A DNA stretch of 64,000 bases from Faecalicatena fissicatena (GCA_001028025.1 LDAQ01000009.1:1-64000), one strand, 5' to 3'; counted from the first letter of the stretch, positions 34,999-44,320 are shown. Made by a program: numbers and translations. The notes: generated by a model from the sequence alone, not told the origin.

Positions 34999-35247
34999 TT
35001 AAATAGCTAAAGAGAAGCGCAGTCGAAGTCGCAGATTCAACATCAGATTTTGCAGACGTTCATCTTTTGAGTATTCCGTTTGAAATGAGCAGCTTTTTCG
35101 GAAATCTATGTAATCTCGAAGATGCTGGATTTCTATCCACTTATCATGACACAGTTCATCGACTTTCTCTAAATCATGGTGAATCAATTCGTAATCCGTC
35201 CACTTGATACATTTATGGTTTTTACTGAAGGCACAGTGATTAGTCAT
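34999..35247 (-). pseudogene. probable IstB fragment of an IS21-family relic
   Basis: An 82-residue frame starts MTNHCAF and contains HDKWIEIQHLRDYIDFRKS and SKDERLQNLM, loosely like the N-terminal part of IS21 IstB helper ATPases, where an aromatic/Gln-rich helix pair precedes the P-loop. The Walker motifs are absent because the frame stops early. The main support is position: it directly follows the degraded IstA on the same strand, the usual istA-istB order. The assignment by sequence alone would be weak. Confidence 0.5.
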
Positions 35248-35479
35248 TGGCAGCCCCCTTTACGGGAAGCATTAATACCATGACGTTCCATCATAGATAC
35301 AAGACTTTCTATCATTATCTCATAGGAGTTATGTATAGTCCGGTCAATGATTGCTTCACAGATGGTAGCATTACAGTTACTTCCAATACGACTGTACCAG
35401 CCTTTCGGTTCAAACTATGAGCAAGAGATAACGGAACCTTTCACGCTGCGGGCTTCAATGATTTTGTTGTCAAAGTTAC

Positions 35480-36242
35480 TTTGTCCTGACCATTTTTAAG
35501 GATGGTACTGATATTTACAGGCTCGGACTTGGTGTGCAGCTAAGCGCCTTGGCACAAGCATTTTCCAAACGTCCCGTTCCGTAACGGTCAGCAAGCTTCA
35601 TAAGGGATGCACAGGATTTATATCCCTGTTGCTCCACCTTATGCATATATAAAAATGCTTTACTACAATAAGAGTGGAATGCCCAATTGTTTTACCCCAA
35701 TCCATAAAACTTTCCGTGTTGTATTTCAGAAATTTCCGATCATCCGTCGGAGTGTATACTCTGCATGGATTGGGTAAAAACCTATAGAGCTCTACTTTAT
35801 CCGTATAACAAAGTGGGCAGTTTTTCCTCCATAAGTGGGTATTTTTATTATGCCATTCACAGTGTTGCTTTCTTTGATGCTGCATAAGCATGATATTTGT
35901 CATTGAATTACGTGTGTTGTTACGGGATTGTATGTTCAGCCTTACATTTAGCACAGTATTCTGCCCACAAAAGGGAAAGTGTTACACCTGGCTTTGCAAG
36001 TTCGTTGTAGACATACTTATAATCAGGAACCTCCTTCCTTCATTGTTGCCTCTGTCCGGATAAAACAGTTGCTCAATGTCACTGTTAGTCAGTGCTTCAG
36101 GGATAGGCCAGCCCAGGGAATGCGTTTCTGCAAGTTTAAGTACCTCAGAAACTGTGTTGCTAGAGCAACTCAAACTGTTAGCAATGGCAACATTGCTAAA
36201 CTCCAGACTTTTTAGTCTGATAATTTCTCAATAATCAGTCAT
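35480..36242 (-). pseudogene. degraded IS21-family transposase (IstA) with internal deletion
   Basis: Reading the minus strand from ATG 36242 gives MTDY, a stop, then EIIRLKSLEFSNVAIANSL continuing as SSNTVSEVLKLAETHSLGWP and LTNSDIEQLFYPDRGNNEG, which is the IstA N-terminal HTH region. After further stops come the C-terminal pieces FLKYNTESFMDWGKTIG, EQQGYKSCASLMKLADRYG, RLENACAKAL and, after another frameshift, NISTILKNGQDK. The central DDE catalytic region is missing: about 0.76 kb remains of an expected 1.5 kb. The element cannot be active. It lies between the GntR regulator and the TRAP operon. Confidence 0.82.
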
Positions 36243-36453
36243 GGTTATCGACCACCTGTAATGTATTTACACATTTTTATATGCATGAATCCATTATAGA
36301 GGACTGCACTCTGGAGCGGAAATAGCTGCTCTAAAATATCGGATTTAGGTGTGCTGAATTTCCTGAAAGAGCGCACTATTTAAACGGAATATACACCTTT
36401 GGTGCAATAGAAACAATTTGGTTGGTTCATAGTTGTTTGACTCTACTTTCTTG

Positions 36454-36476
36454 TATGATAAGTTCACTATATCATA
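36454..36476. promoter_or_regulatory. inverted repeat upstream of the TRAP operon
   Basis: TATGATA and TATCATA form a perfect 7-bp inverted repeat spaced by 9 bases, about 235 bases upstream of the TRAP substrate-binding gene. It could be an operator for the nearby GntR protein or a remnant of the IS end. Between 36243 and 36620 nothing else is recognised. Confidence 0.35.
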
Positions 36477-36619
36477 TATGTTAAAAAAGTAAAAATAGAT
36501 GTAATGAAAAAGGTATGATGAATTTGCAGTAAAACTGAAAATGGTTTTGTGCAAGTAATATGGAAAAACTATATAAAATTGTGAAAAATGGCAAAAAAAC
36601 AGAGAAAATGGAAAATGAA

Positions 36620-36648
36620 TTGACAAAAAAGATACAAAGTGAAATAAT
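36620..36648 (+). promoter_or_regulatory. promoter of the TRAP/uronate operon
   Basis: TTGACA (36620-36625) and AATAAT (36643-36648) are separated by 17 bases, about 60 bases upstream of the substrate-binding protein start. The leader between them and the GGAGGT site is AT-rich. Confidence 0.65.
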
Positions 36649-36710
36649 TATGACATAAAATACATCGGATGGATTTTTGATAAATGTAGTATGATTCGGA
36701 GGTAAAAAGG

Positions 36711-37745
36711 ATGAAGGAAGGAAAAATGTCCGGAAGAGTAAAACGGGCAACAGCGTTGTTTCTTACATGTACATTGATGGCTGTGTCAGCCGCCGGATGT
36801 GGAAGTAAGGACAGTGCAAAGGGAGATGAACAGCTGGTATTCCGTATGGCGATTGTTGACGGAGAGTCTTCCCCAATTTATACGGGTGCCAAAGCAATGG
36901 CAGAAAAAGTTTATGAAAAGACGAATGGACAGATAAAGATTGTTGTCGTTACAGGAGGTGCTCTGGGAGATGAAAGAGGGTCTACAGAATTATGTGCACA
37001 GGGAGATCTAGATATTGCAACCGCTGCAAATTCTGTTTTGACAAACTGGATACCAGAGATGGACATTCTGGATCAGGCTTATCTCTGGGAAAATGAAGAA
37101 CAAGCTCATGCGGCAGTAGATGGGCCGATAGGTGATTTGATTGAAAAAGCCGCAAAAGAAAAACTGAATGTACATGTGATCGGTTATCTGGAATCGGGAT
37201 TCAGAGATACGTTTTCGAAAGATCCAATTAAAAGCATAGAGGACTTCAAAGGAATTAAGATCAGAACTATGCAGAATCAATATCACATGGCAGCGTTCCA
37301 GTCTTTTAACGCGATGCCGACAGCGATGGCTTACAATGAAGTGTTTACAGCATTGCAGCAGGGAACCATCGATGCATGTGAAAATGCAGTCAGCAACTGT
37401 TTGTCTAATGGATATTATGAAGTGACCAAAAATGTAACCTATACTCACCATGCATTTACATATATCCCTGTTATGATGTCTGGTAAAGCATGGAACATGA
37501 TTCCGGAAGATTTACAGGATGAATTCATGGAAGGATGTAAAGAAGGTTATATGGCTGAACGCCAGTATCTGGCGGATGCTAATGAGGAGGCAATCGAAGA
37601 GCTGAAAGAGAAAGGCGTGAAGTTCTGGGATATTGATATTGCGACATTAAAGGAATCTTATGAGAAAGAAGCGAAGAAAAAAGGATTTACCTTTGATCTG
37701 GAATGGCAGAAAGCTGTGGATCAGGTAATAGCAGAGACAAAGTAG
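36711..37745 (+). CDS. TRAP transporter substrate-binding protein, DctP family
   Basis: The 344-residue lipoprotein has a signal ending in AVSAAGCGSK, so it is anchored outside the membrane. The mature part has the DctP fold: YTGAKAMAEKVYEKTNG, VVTGGALGDERG, the ligand-binding Arg in GIKIRTMQN and the conserved DACENAVSN. TRAP receptors of this type bind carboxylates, including hexuronates. The enzymes downstream point to a uronate or a keto-deoxy sugar acid. GGAGGT precedes the ATG. It is the first gene of an eight-gene operon with short gaps to 44119. Confidence 0.94.
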   Translation: MKEGKMSGRVKRATALFLTCTLMAVSAAGCGSKDSAKGDEQLVFRMAIVDGESSPIYTGAKAMAEKVYEKTNGQIKIVVVTGGALGDERGSTELCAQGDLDIATAANSVLTNWIPEMDILDQAYLWENEEQAHAAVDGPIGDLIEKAAKEKLNVHVIGYLESGFRDTFSKDPIKSIEDFKGIKIRTMQNQYHMAAFQSFNAMPTAMAYNEVFTALQQGTIDACENAVSNCLSNGYYEVTKNVTYTHHAFTYIPVMMSGKAWNMIPEDLQDEFMEGCKEGYMAERQYLADANEEAIEELKEKGVKFWDIDIATLKESYEKEAKKKGFTFDLEWQKAVDQVIAETK

Positions 37746-37758
37746 GGAGGGAGATAGA

Positions 37759-38265
37759 ATGAAGAAGATGTTAAAAGCATTGACGACAGTGGAAAATGTA
37801 ATCATGGTCGTAACATTTGCAATCATGGTTATAAGCTCTTTTGCTCAGGTTGTCAATAGAAGCTTCTTTAAATTACCAATTACATGGTTTGATGAAGCTT
37901 CGACTTATTGCATGATTTATATGGCATTAATAGGAACAGAGATCGGATTGCGAGATGGTACACAGATTGCTGTGACAGCAGTTGTAGATAAGATTCATGG
38001 AAAAGGAAAGAAGGTGGTGGAAATTCTTTCGAAAATTATTGTGTTGATTTTTTCTGTAACCGTTTTGATTTCTGCAGTTAAAATGGTAGGAACGCAGATT
38101 GCAACAGGGCAGACTTCACCGGCATTACAGTTGCCGATGGCAGTTCCATATGCAGCATTGGTGATTAGTTTCGGAATGATAGTGATTGTTCAGGGCAGTT
38201 TGGTGATTGGAATGATCATCGATTTGCTAAAAGGGAAGAATGAGAAAAAGGAGGTGGAAGCATAA
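37759..38265 (+). CDS. TRAP transporter small permease, DctQ family
   Basis: The 168-residue membrane protein has four hydrophobic helices and the DctQ-type segment TWFDEASTYCMIYMALIGTEIGL near residues 40-62, cited as a landmark. It pairs with the large permease and the receptor. It lies 13 bases after the receptor gene and overlaps the DctM start by one base (TAATG), a sign of coupled translation. Confidence 0.93.
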   Translation: MKKMLKALTTVENVIMVVTFAIMVISSFAQVVNRSFFKLPITWFDEASTYCMIYMALIGTEIGLRDGTQIAVTAVVDKIHGKGKKVVEILSKIIVLIFSVTVLISAVKMVGTQIATGQTSPALQLPMAVPYAALVISFGMIVIVQGSLVIGMIIDLLKGKNEKKEVEA

Positions 38266-39545
38266 TGGGAACAGCGTTGTTATTATTTGGAACGATGGCA
38301 CTCTTTCTGATAATAGGCGTACCGATCGCAATGGCACTGGGAGCCTCCGTATGGGCGACAATCGTGTTTAGCCCGGATTTTACAGTAACAACAGGTATCA
38401 TAGCACAGCGTATTTTCGGAGGGTTGGAATCTACTTCTATCATGGCAATTCCATTCTTCATCCTGGCAGGAAATCTGATGACAAAAGGAGGCATTTCCAA
38501 ACGCCTGGTTGATTTTGCAAATAGTATCGTCGGAGGCGTTCGCGGCGGTATGGCTCTGGCACTAGTACTTGCCTGTGCATTCTTTGCAGCATTATCTGGA
38601 TCTGCACCAGCAACTGTTATCGCAATTGGTTCCATGCTTTATCCGGAGATGGTAAAGATGGGCTATCCAAAGGACAGAACAGCAGGACTTCTGGTTGTGT
38701 CGGGAGGATTAGGACCAATCATTCCTCCAAGTATTATCATGGTAGTATACGCAACGATAACAGGAGCATCAATCAGTGATATGTTCACCTCAGGTATGTT
38801 TATTGGTATTGTAATCATGCTGGTATTAATGATTGTTGTATTATTCCTTGCTAATAAAGAAAAATGGCCAAAAGCGGAAAAGAGACCAACTCTTCAGGAG
38901 TTTGGCAGTACATTTGTGAAAGCGATTCCAGCAATTCTGCTTCCGGTTATCATTCTTGGAGGTATCTATTCCGGACTGCTTACACCGACTGAATCTGCAG
39001 CTGTTGCAGTAGTGTGGGCTTTGATCGCAGGAATGTTTATCTACAAAGAGATCGGCATTAAAGATCTGGTACCAATTTTCATGGATTCTGCAAAAGGTGC
39101 AGCGATGATTCTCTTTATCATTGCAACATCTACCGCTTTCTCATGGATCTTCGCATATTCAGGAATTTCAGGACAATTGGTACACTTTATCGTAGGATTG
39201 AACTTAAGTAAGACTTTATTCTGTCTGGTAGTTGCAATGGTTCTTCTCATATTTGGTACATTTTTGGAAGGAATTGCAACCTGTGTACTGATGGTTCCGA
39301 TTCTCTGGCCTATTGCAAGCAGTCTTGGAATTGATGCTATCCACTTTGGAATGATTGTTGCTATATCTAATGTTATCGGTACGATGACGCCGCCGGTTGC
39401 GGTTAATATCTTTTCAGCAGCGTCTGTATCAAAACTGAAGATGGGAGAAATCGCGAAAGGACAGGTTCCATTCTTTCTGGGATATGTGGCAGTGTTCTTT
39501 GCGGTAGTACTGATACCAGCTATAAGTACACTTTTTGTAGGATAA
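38265..39545 (+). CDS. TRAP transporter large permease, DctM family
   Basis: The 426-residue protein has about twelve membrane helices and typical DctM features: GVPIAMALGASVWA, the segment FAALSGSAPATVIAIGSM, GGLGPIIPPSIIMVVYA (conserved PPS motif) and NVIGTMTPPVAVNIFSA near the end. It forms the ion-coupled channel of the TRAP system. Sodium-driven import is usual for the family. Confidence 0.95.
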   Translation: MGTALLLFGTMALFLIIGVPIAMALGASVWATIVFSPDFTVTTGIIAQRIFGGLESTSIMAIPFFILAGNLMTKGGISKRLVDFANSIVGGVRGGMALALVLACAFFAALSGSAPATVIAIGSMLYPEMVKMGYPKDRTAGLLVVSGGLGPIIPPSIIMVVYATITGASISDMFTSGMFIGIVIMLVLMIVVLFLANKEKWPKAEKRPTLQEFGSTFVKAIPAILLPVIILGGIYSGLLTPTESAAVAVVWALIAGMFIYKEIGIKDLVPIFMDSAKGAAMILFIIATSTAFSWIFAYSGISGQLVHFIVGLNLSKTLFCLVVAMVLLIFGTFLEGIATCVLMVPILWPIASSLGIDAIHFGMIVAISNVIGTMTPPVAVNIFSAASVSKLKMGEIAKGQVPFFLGYVAVFFAVVLIPAISTLFVG

Positions 39546-39583
39546 ATAATAAGTTAGAAAGAGTCGGCGAAAAGGAGAATGTC

Positions 39584-40381
39584 ATGCAGAATATAGAAAA
39601 TAAAGAAAGAATGGAAGGCTGGAAAGTCCAGTCATCCGATGAGAATGGATTCCACGAAGTAATTACACCGGATACCTGCGAGTGTAAAGAAGCTCAGATG
39701 TTCCGTCTGAATCTTCCGGCAGGAGAATCTTATATCCTGGAGTCAGGAGAACTGGAGATGCATCCGGTTCTCCTGAAAGGAAAAGCCGGGTTAAGTGGAC
39801 ACAAAGAGTTGAATCAGGAGATGGAAAAGTTTGATTCCTGTTATATTCCAGGAGATGATTATCTGACAATCACAGCAGAAGAAGATTGTATCTTCTATAT
39901 TGCAGGAGCAAAATACGAAGGAATCGGAGAACCACATTTTCGTAAGTTTGATATTTCCCTGCCTATTGGAGAAGTTCACCAGATACATGGAAAAGGTGTC
40001 GGACAGCGTGAAGTCATGTTTACACTTGCGCCGCAAGACTCTGCATCCAAATTAATATGTGGACTTACATGGTCTGGAGAAGGAGCGTGGACAAGTTGGC
40101 CGCCGCATCAGCATGAAAAAGATCTGGAGGAAGTATACTGCTATTTTGACATGTCACTTCCCAAATTTGGGTTTCATATCAGCTATTTAAAGAGTGGTGA
40201 GGTGGAGGATATCGTTGCTCATACGGTTCATTCCGGGACGATGGTACAGGCACCTTGTGGATATCATCCGACGGTTGCCAGCCCGGGAAGCCGTAATGCA
40301 TATCTTTGGGTCTTGGCTGCGTTTACGCAGGAGAGTAGAAGTTATGATCTGGCTATCAATGATCCGGTATTTGATAATTAA
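39584..40381 (+). CDS. KduI/IolB family isomerase
   Basis: The 265-residue double-cupin protein belongs to the KduI/IolB family (5-keto-4-deoxyuronate or 5-deoxyglucuronate isomerase). Metal-ligand candidates are in PPHQHEKDLEEVYCYFDM (two His and a Glu), with a further His in FGFHISYL and in APCGYHPTVASPG. The EVYCYFD stretch resembles KduI; the length and N-terminal half resemble IolB. With KduD-like, KDPG aldolase and KDG kinase genes next to it, a KduI-like role in unsaturated uronate breakdown is favoured over inositol use. No other iol genes are present. Confidence 0.82.
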   Translation: MQNIENKERMEGWKVQSSDENGFHEVITPDTCECKEAQMFRLNLPAGESYILESGELEMHPVLLKGKAGLSGHKELNQEMEKFDSCYIPGDDYLTITAEEDCIFYIAGAKYEGIGEPHFRKFDISLPIGEVHQIHGKGVGQREVMFTLAPQDSASKLICGLTWSGEGAWTSWPPHQHEKDLEEVYCYFDMSLPKFGFHISYLKSGEVEDIVAHTVHSGTMVQAPCGYHPTVASPGSRNAYLWVLAAFTQESRSYDLAINDPVFDN

Positions 40382-40421
40382 TAATATAAAGCGATATAGA
40401 GTGATGTAAGGAGCGAAAATA

Positions 40422-41186
40422 ATGAATTTAAATAATTTAACAGGAAAAAAAGCAATTGTAACAGGGGCAGCGCAGGGGCTTAGCTGTGGTATGGCGGAAG
40501 GTCTGATGGAGGCCGGAGCAGAAGTATGTATCATGGATATTAATCCAAAGGCACCGGACGTTGCAAAAGAGTATGCGGAAAAAGACTATAAATGCTCAGC
40601 AGTTGTAGCAGACCTTGGAAATGATGAGGCTCGTGAAGCGGCATTCAATGAAGCTGTAGAAAAATTGGGCGGACACCTTGATATTATTGTCAACGGAGCG
40701 GGTGTTCAGAGAAGATATCCAAGTGAAGAGTTCCCGTTGAAAGAATGGGACTTTGTAATCAATGTGAACTTAAGAAGTGTCTTTGCTCTGTGTCAACTGG
40801 CGGGTCAGACATTTATAAAACAGGGTAGCAAAGGAAAGATCATTAATATTGCATCTATGTTAGCGTTTTTTGGAGGATACACAGTGCCTGCATATGCAGC
40901 ATCCAAAGGTGGCGTTGCACAGCTGACAAAAGCGCTGTGTAATGAATGGGCAGAAAAAGGAATTAATGTCAACGCACTTGCACCAGGCTACATGGCCACA
41001 GAAATGAATACGGCGCTGTTGAACCCTGCAAATCCCAGAAATGCAGCAATCACAAATCGTATCCCTAACAAGAAGTGGGGAACACCAACGGATATGAAAG
41101 GACCTGTTGTATGGCTTGCATCTGATGCATCTGACTATATTAATGGAGCAATTATCCCGGTAGATGGCGGATATCTGGTTCGATAG
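40422..41186 (+). CDS. SDR dehydrogenase, KduD/gluconate 5-dehydrogenase-like
   Basis: The 254-residue classical SDR has VTGAAQGLSCGMA (cofactor loop), NGAGVQRRYP (in place of NNAG), the catalytic YAASKGG and IIPVDGGYL near the end. KduD-type enzymes interconvert 2,5-diketo-3-deoxygluconate and 2-keto-3-deoxygluconate, which fits the isomerase before it and the aldolase and kinase after it. Gluconate 5-dehydrogenase is the main alternative. A TAAGGAG ribosome site precedes the ATG. Confidence 0.88.
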   Translation: MNLNNLTGKKAIVTGAAQGLSCGMAEGLMEAGAEVCIMDINPKAPDVAKEYAEKDYKCSAVVADLGNDEAREAAFNEAVEKLGGHLDIIVNGAGVQRRYPSEEFPLKEWDFVINVNLRSVFALCQLAGQTFIKQGSKGKIINIASMLAFFGGYTVPAYAASKGGVAQLTKALCNEWAEKGINVNALAPGYMATEMNTALLNPANPRNAAITNRIPNKKWGTPTDMKGPVVWLASDASDYINGAIIPVDGGYLVR

Positions 41187-41222
41187 ACTCGAAAGACACG
41201 GACGGAAAGGAATGGATGTAGA

Positions 41223-42176
41223 ATGAAAGTTATTATTACGGATTGCGATCACGATAGTATTGATATTGAAAAGAAGGTATTTGGAGATGCAGGGATGAGA
41301 GTAGAACTCAAACAGGCAATTACAGAAGATGAGGTCATCCAGCAGTGTCAGGATGCAGAGATATTCATCGTACAATATGCGAAAATCACGGAAAAGGTTA
41401 TGAATTACTGCCCTAAATTAAAATATGTGGTTCGTTATGGAGTGGGTGTTGATACCATAGATATCCCAGCGGCAACAAAGCACGGTATTCAGGTTGGAAA
41501 TGTACCTGATTATGGAATGAATGAAGTGGCAGATCATGCAATCTCTTTTGCATTGTCTATGCTGAGAAAAGTTGTAAGAATGAATACATATACCAAAAAT
41601 GAAACCTGGGATTATACCAAAGCGCTTCCGGTTCACCGATTCAGTGAACTGACGGTGGGTGTAATTGGCCTTGGAAGAATTGGACGTAATTTTGCGCAGA
41701 AAATGCATGCATTAGGATTTAAAGTAATCGGAACAGATCCATATTTTAAAGCGACACCAGAGACAAATGCATATGTGAGTGCAGTCAGCATGGACGAAGT
41801 AATCGAACAGTCTGATATTATCTCTCTTCATTGCCCGGCAGATGGTAATCTGAACTTGTTCAACAAAGAGACTTTTGGCAGAATGAAAGAAACTGCAGTT
41901 ATTGTAAATGTTGCAAGAGGCGGAATCATTAATGAAACAGATCTTGATGAGGCACTGACCAATGGTGAGATTGCAGGGGCAGCGCTTGATTGTATGCTGG
42001 GGGAACCTGTGGATAAAGATTCCCTATTGTTCAAGCATGAGAACTTGATTGTGACACCTCATATGGCATGGTATTCCGAGGAAGCTGCGAACGAATTAAA
42101 ACGTAAAGTTGCAGAAGAGTCTGTACGTTTTGCAAAAGGAGAAGCGATTTATTATCCGATCAACAAGTTAGCATAG
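41223..42176 (+). CDS. D-isomer-specific 2-hydroxyacid dehydrogenase
   Basis: The 317-residue protein has the NAD motif GLGRIGRNFAQKM and the catalytic set Arg (NVARGGIIN), Glu (GEPVDKDSL) and His (TPHMAWYSEE). It resembles the phosphoglycerate dehydrogenase/CtBP-like branch. There is no ACT domain, so it is not a typical serine-pathway SerA. In this operon it may reduce or oxidise a sugar-acid intermediate. Substrate unknown. It lies 36 bases after the SDR gene and 11 before the aldolase. Confidence 0.9.
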   Translation: MKVIITDCDHDSIDIEKKVFGDAGMRVELKQAITEDEVIQQCQDAEIFIVQYAKITEKVMNYCPKLKYVVRYGVGVDTIDIPAATKHGIQVGNVPDYGMNEVADHAISFALSMLRKVVRMNTYTKNETWDYTKALPVHRFSELTVGVIGLGRIGRNFAQKMHALGFKVIGTDPYFKATPETNAYVSAVSMDEVIEQSDIISLHCPADGNLNLFNKETFGRMKETAVIVNVARGGIINETDLDEALTNGEIAGAALDCMLGEPVDKDSLLFKHENLIVTPHMAWYSEEAANELKRKVAEESVRFAKGEAIYYPINKLA

Positions 42177-42187
42177 GAGGGAAAAGT

Positions 42188-43165
42188 ATGGAATTGCAGT
42201 TACTTAAGAAGATTCAGCAGTATGGAATCGTTCCTGTTATAAGATTAGAACACGCTGAAGATGCAGCACCTCTTGCAAGGGCTTTGTGTGAAGGCGGACT
42301 TCCGTGTGCGGAAGTCACGTTCCGCACAGGAGAAGCTGCGGCAGCAATTAAAAATATGAAGACAGCCTGTCCGGATATGCTGGTAGGTGCGGGGACTGTT
42401 TTGACAGTACAACAGGTTGAGAATGCAGTGGCAGCAGGAGCGGAATTTATCGTTAGTCCGGGATTAAATCCGGATATTTTAAAGTATTGTGTGGAACACA
42501 ATATTCTAATTCTTCCGGGATGTGCAAATCCTAGTGACATTGAACAGGCAATTAAATTTGGGATAGAAGTTGTAAAATTTTTCCCGGCAGAAGCGGTTGG
42601 AGGGGTAAAAGCAATAAAAGCGATGGCAGCACCTTATAATCAGGTGAAATTTATGCCGACCGGAGGAATCAATCCGTCTAATGTGAATGACTACTTGAGT
42701 TTTGAACGCATTATTGCATGTGGAGGTACTTGGATGGTGCCGGGAGATCTGATTGCGGCAGGTGATTATAATGGGATACGGAAATTAACAGAAGAAGCCG
42801 TGCATACAATTCTTGGATTTCATCTGGCACATGTTGGAATTAACTGTGAAAATGCTGAGGATGCCCATGCGGTTGCAGATGCATTTGAACAGATCTTTGG
42901 GTTTAAAGCAAATGAAAATCCAAATTCCATCTTCTCAGCAAGCTTTGTTGAAACAATGAAGACACCGTTTCTGGGAGCTAAAGGCCATATCGCGATTGCA
43001 GTAAATTCTGTGGAACGAGGAAAAGCGTATCTGGAGAGAAAAGGTATTGTATTTAATGAAGAAAGTGCAGTGTATCGAAAAGATGGAAAGATGCAGGCAG
43101 TATATATGCAGGATGAGATTGGAGGATTTGCGCTTCATCTGGTTAAAAATCCCAAATTAGCATAG
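42188..43165 (+). CDS. KDPG/KHG aldolase fused to a C-terminal VOC (glyoxalase-like) domain
   Basis: Residues 1-205 form a class I KDPG aldolase: the catalytic Glu in CAEVTFRTG, GAGTVLT, and the Schiff-base Lys in VVKFFPAEAVGG, with FMPTGGIN after it. Residues about 210-325 add a second domain beginning FHLAHVGINCENAEDAHAVA and ending GGFALHLVKN, with the beta-alpha-beta-beta-beta pattern of the glyoxalase/VOC superfamily. Eda proteins are normally about 210 residues, so this is a fusion. The aldolase would split 2-keto-3-deoxy-6-phosphogluconate into pyruvate and glyceraldehyde-3-phosphate. The VOC part may bind a metal or a related keto acid. Confidence 0.9.
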   Translation: MELQLLKKIQQYGIVPVIRLEHAEDAAPLARALCEGGLPCAEVTFRTGEAAAAIKNMKTACPDMLVGAGTVLTVQQVENAVAAGAEFIVSPGLNPDILKYCVEHNILILPGCANPSDIEQAIKFGIEVVKFFPAEAVGGVKAIKAMAAPYNQVKFMPTGGINPSNVNDYLSFERIIACGGTWMVPGDLIAAGDYNGIRKLTEEAVHTILGFHLAHVGINCENAEDAHAVADAFEQIFGFKANENPNSIFSASFVETMKTPFLGAKGHIAIAVNSVERGKAYLERKGIVFNEESAVYRKDGKMQAVYMQDEIGGFALHLVKNPKLA

Positions 43166-43183
43166 ATTCGCGAGGTGATAAGA

Positions 43184-44119
43184 GTGGAAAAGACAATATT
43201 ATTTGGGGAACCGATGGCATTATTGATCGCAGATACAACAGGTGCACTGGAGGAAGTAGAGCACTTTACAAGAGCATTATCTGGAGCAGAGGTGAATGTA
43301 TCGATTGGTTTGTCCAGGTTAGGACATAAAGTGGAATATCTAACCAGATTAGGGGACGATCCGTTTGGCCATTATATCGAAAAGATATTAAAAGCAAACG
43401 GTATCGGAACTGCCCTGGTGACATATGATGCTGTGTATAGGACGGGAATTCAGCTGAAAAATCGTGTGACTGACGGAAGTGATCCGTACGCACCCTATTA
43501 TAGAAAGGGATCTGCAGCATCACATATTTCGCCGGCAGAGATAGATGGGATTGATCTTACGGATGTGAAACTGGTGCACGTGACTGGAATTCCGCCGGCG
43601 TTATCAGAGACTGCAAGAGCTGCAACCTTCCGTCTGATGGAACGGGCAAAAGAACAGGGAATCTTTATTACCTTTGACCCCAACCTTCGACCTGTATTAT
43701 GGGGAGATGAGGATACGATGCGTACAGTAATTAACCGATTGGCTGCGCAGGCGGATGTGATCCTGCCGGGGATTGAAGAATGCAGGATTCTGGTGGGAAC
43801 TACGGATAAAGAAACGGTTGCAGAATTCTATCAGACGTTAGGTGTAAAAAATGTAATTATCAAGGATGGATCCCGAGGAGCGTTTGTAAAAGTGGGGGGA
43901 AACTCTTACATGGTGCCAGGATTTAAGGTGGAACAGGTAGTTGATACGGTTGGAGCTGGAGATGGTTTTGCTGTTGGTGTGATCAGTGGTATTTTGGAGG
44001 GTATGAGTGTAGAAGAAAGTGTCAGAAGAGGAAATGCCATTGGGGCGATTCAGGTCATGAACATCAGTGATAATGAAGGGCTTCCAACAAAGGAAGAACT
44101 ACAGGCTTTTATGAAATAA
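43184..44119 (+). CDS. 2-keto-3-deoxygluconate kinase (PfkB family)
   Basis: The roughly 311-residue protein is a PfkB-type sugar kinase: ALSGAEVNVSIGLSRLG near the start, DPNLRPVLWGDED in the middle, and the ATP/anion-hole motif VDTVGAGDGFAVGVISG with catalytic Asp near the end. KDG kinase is the best match because of FDPNLRPVLW and because it follows KDPG aldolase. GAGGTGAT at 43172-43179 favours GTG 43184 over GTG 43175. It is the last gene of the uronate operon. Confidence 0.9.
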   Translation: MEKTILFGEPMALLIADTTGALEEVEHFTRALSGAEVNVSIGLSRLGHKVEYLTRLGDDPFGHYIEKILKANGIGTALVTYDAVYRTGIQLKNRVTDGSDPYAPYYRKGSAASHISPAEIDGIDLTDVKLVHVTGIPPALSETARAATFRLMERAKEQGIFITFDPNLRPVLWGDEDTMRTVINRLAAQADVILPGIEECRILVGTTDKETVAEFYQTLGVKNVIIKDGSRGAFVKVGGNSYMVPGFKVEQVVDTVGAGDGFAVGVISGILEGMSVEESVRRGNAIGAIQVMNISDNEGLPTKEELQAFMK

Positions 44120-44157
44120 AAGAATGAGAAGAAGGGTGCCAGTGGTCAACTGTGATT

Positions 44158-44250
44158 TTCGGAAAAACGATGAGGCGTGGCGAAGTAACTGGTTTAACCT
44201 GGGACGAGATTGACTTGAAGAATCGTATAATAAGAATATACACTTTATAA
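44158..44250 (+). pseudogene. tyrosine recombinase (integrase) fragment
   Basis: From 44170 the sequence reads MRRGEVTGLTWDEIDLKNR followed by IIRIYTL and a stop. This is the conserved Box I region of phage/transposon integrases, with its catalytic Arg (usually GMRRGEL.GLTWDDID). Only about 26 codons survive. No other integrase box is found around it. The relic marks the right end of the uronate cassette. Confidence 0.8.
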
Positions 44251-44320
44251 AACTAACAAGATCCCGAACCGCTTATAAATGGTGGAACTCTGGAGCTTTT
44301 ACACACAGATAAGCAAATAA

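Noticed and set aside
35598..35954. 118-residue minus-strand frame that could be taken for a novel gene
   Set aside because: Adjacent frames give clear IstA pieces; this frame is a frameshifted part of the IS21 relic.
36345..36750. Two overlapping Phe/Ser-rich minus-strand frames upstream of the TRAP operon
   Set aside because: They arise from AT-rich leader DNA, cross the TRAP promoter and have no coding features.
39584..40381. Isomerase as part of a myo-inositol (iol) pathway
   Set aside because: No other iol genes are nearby. The neighbours are KduD-like, KDPG aldolase and KDG kinase genes.
44140..44320. Intact integrase gene near the rhamnose operon
   Set aside because: Only the Box I segment of about 26 codons is recognisable, ending in a stop. 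No further catalytic boxes follow.
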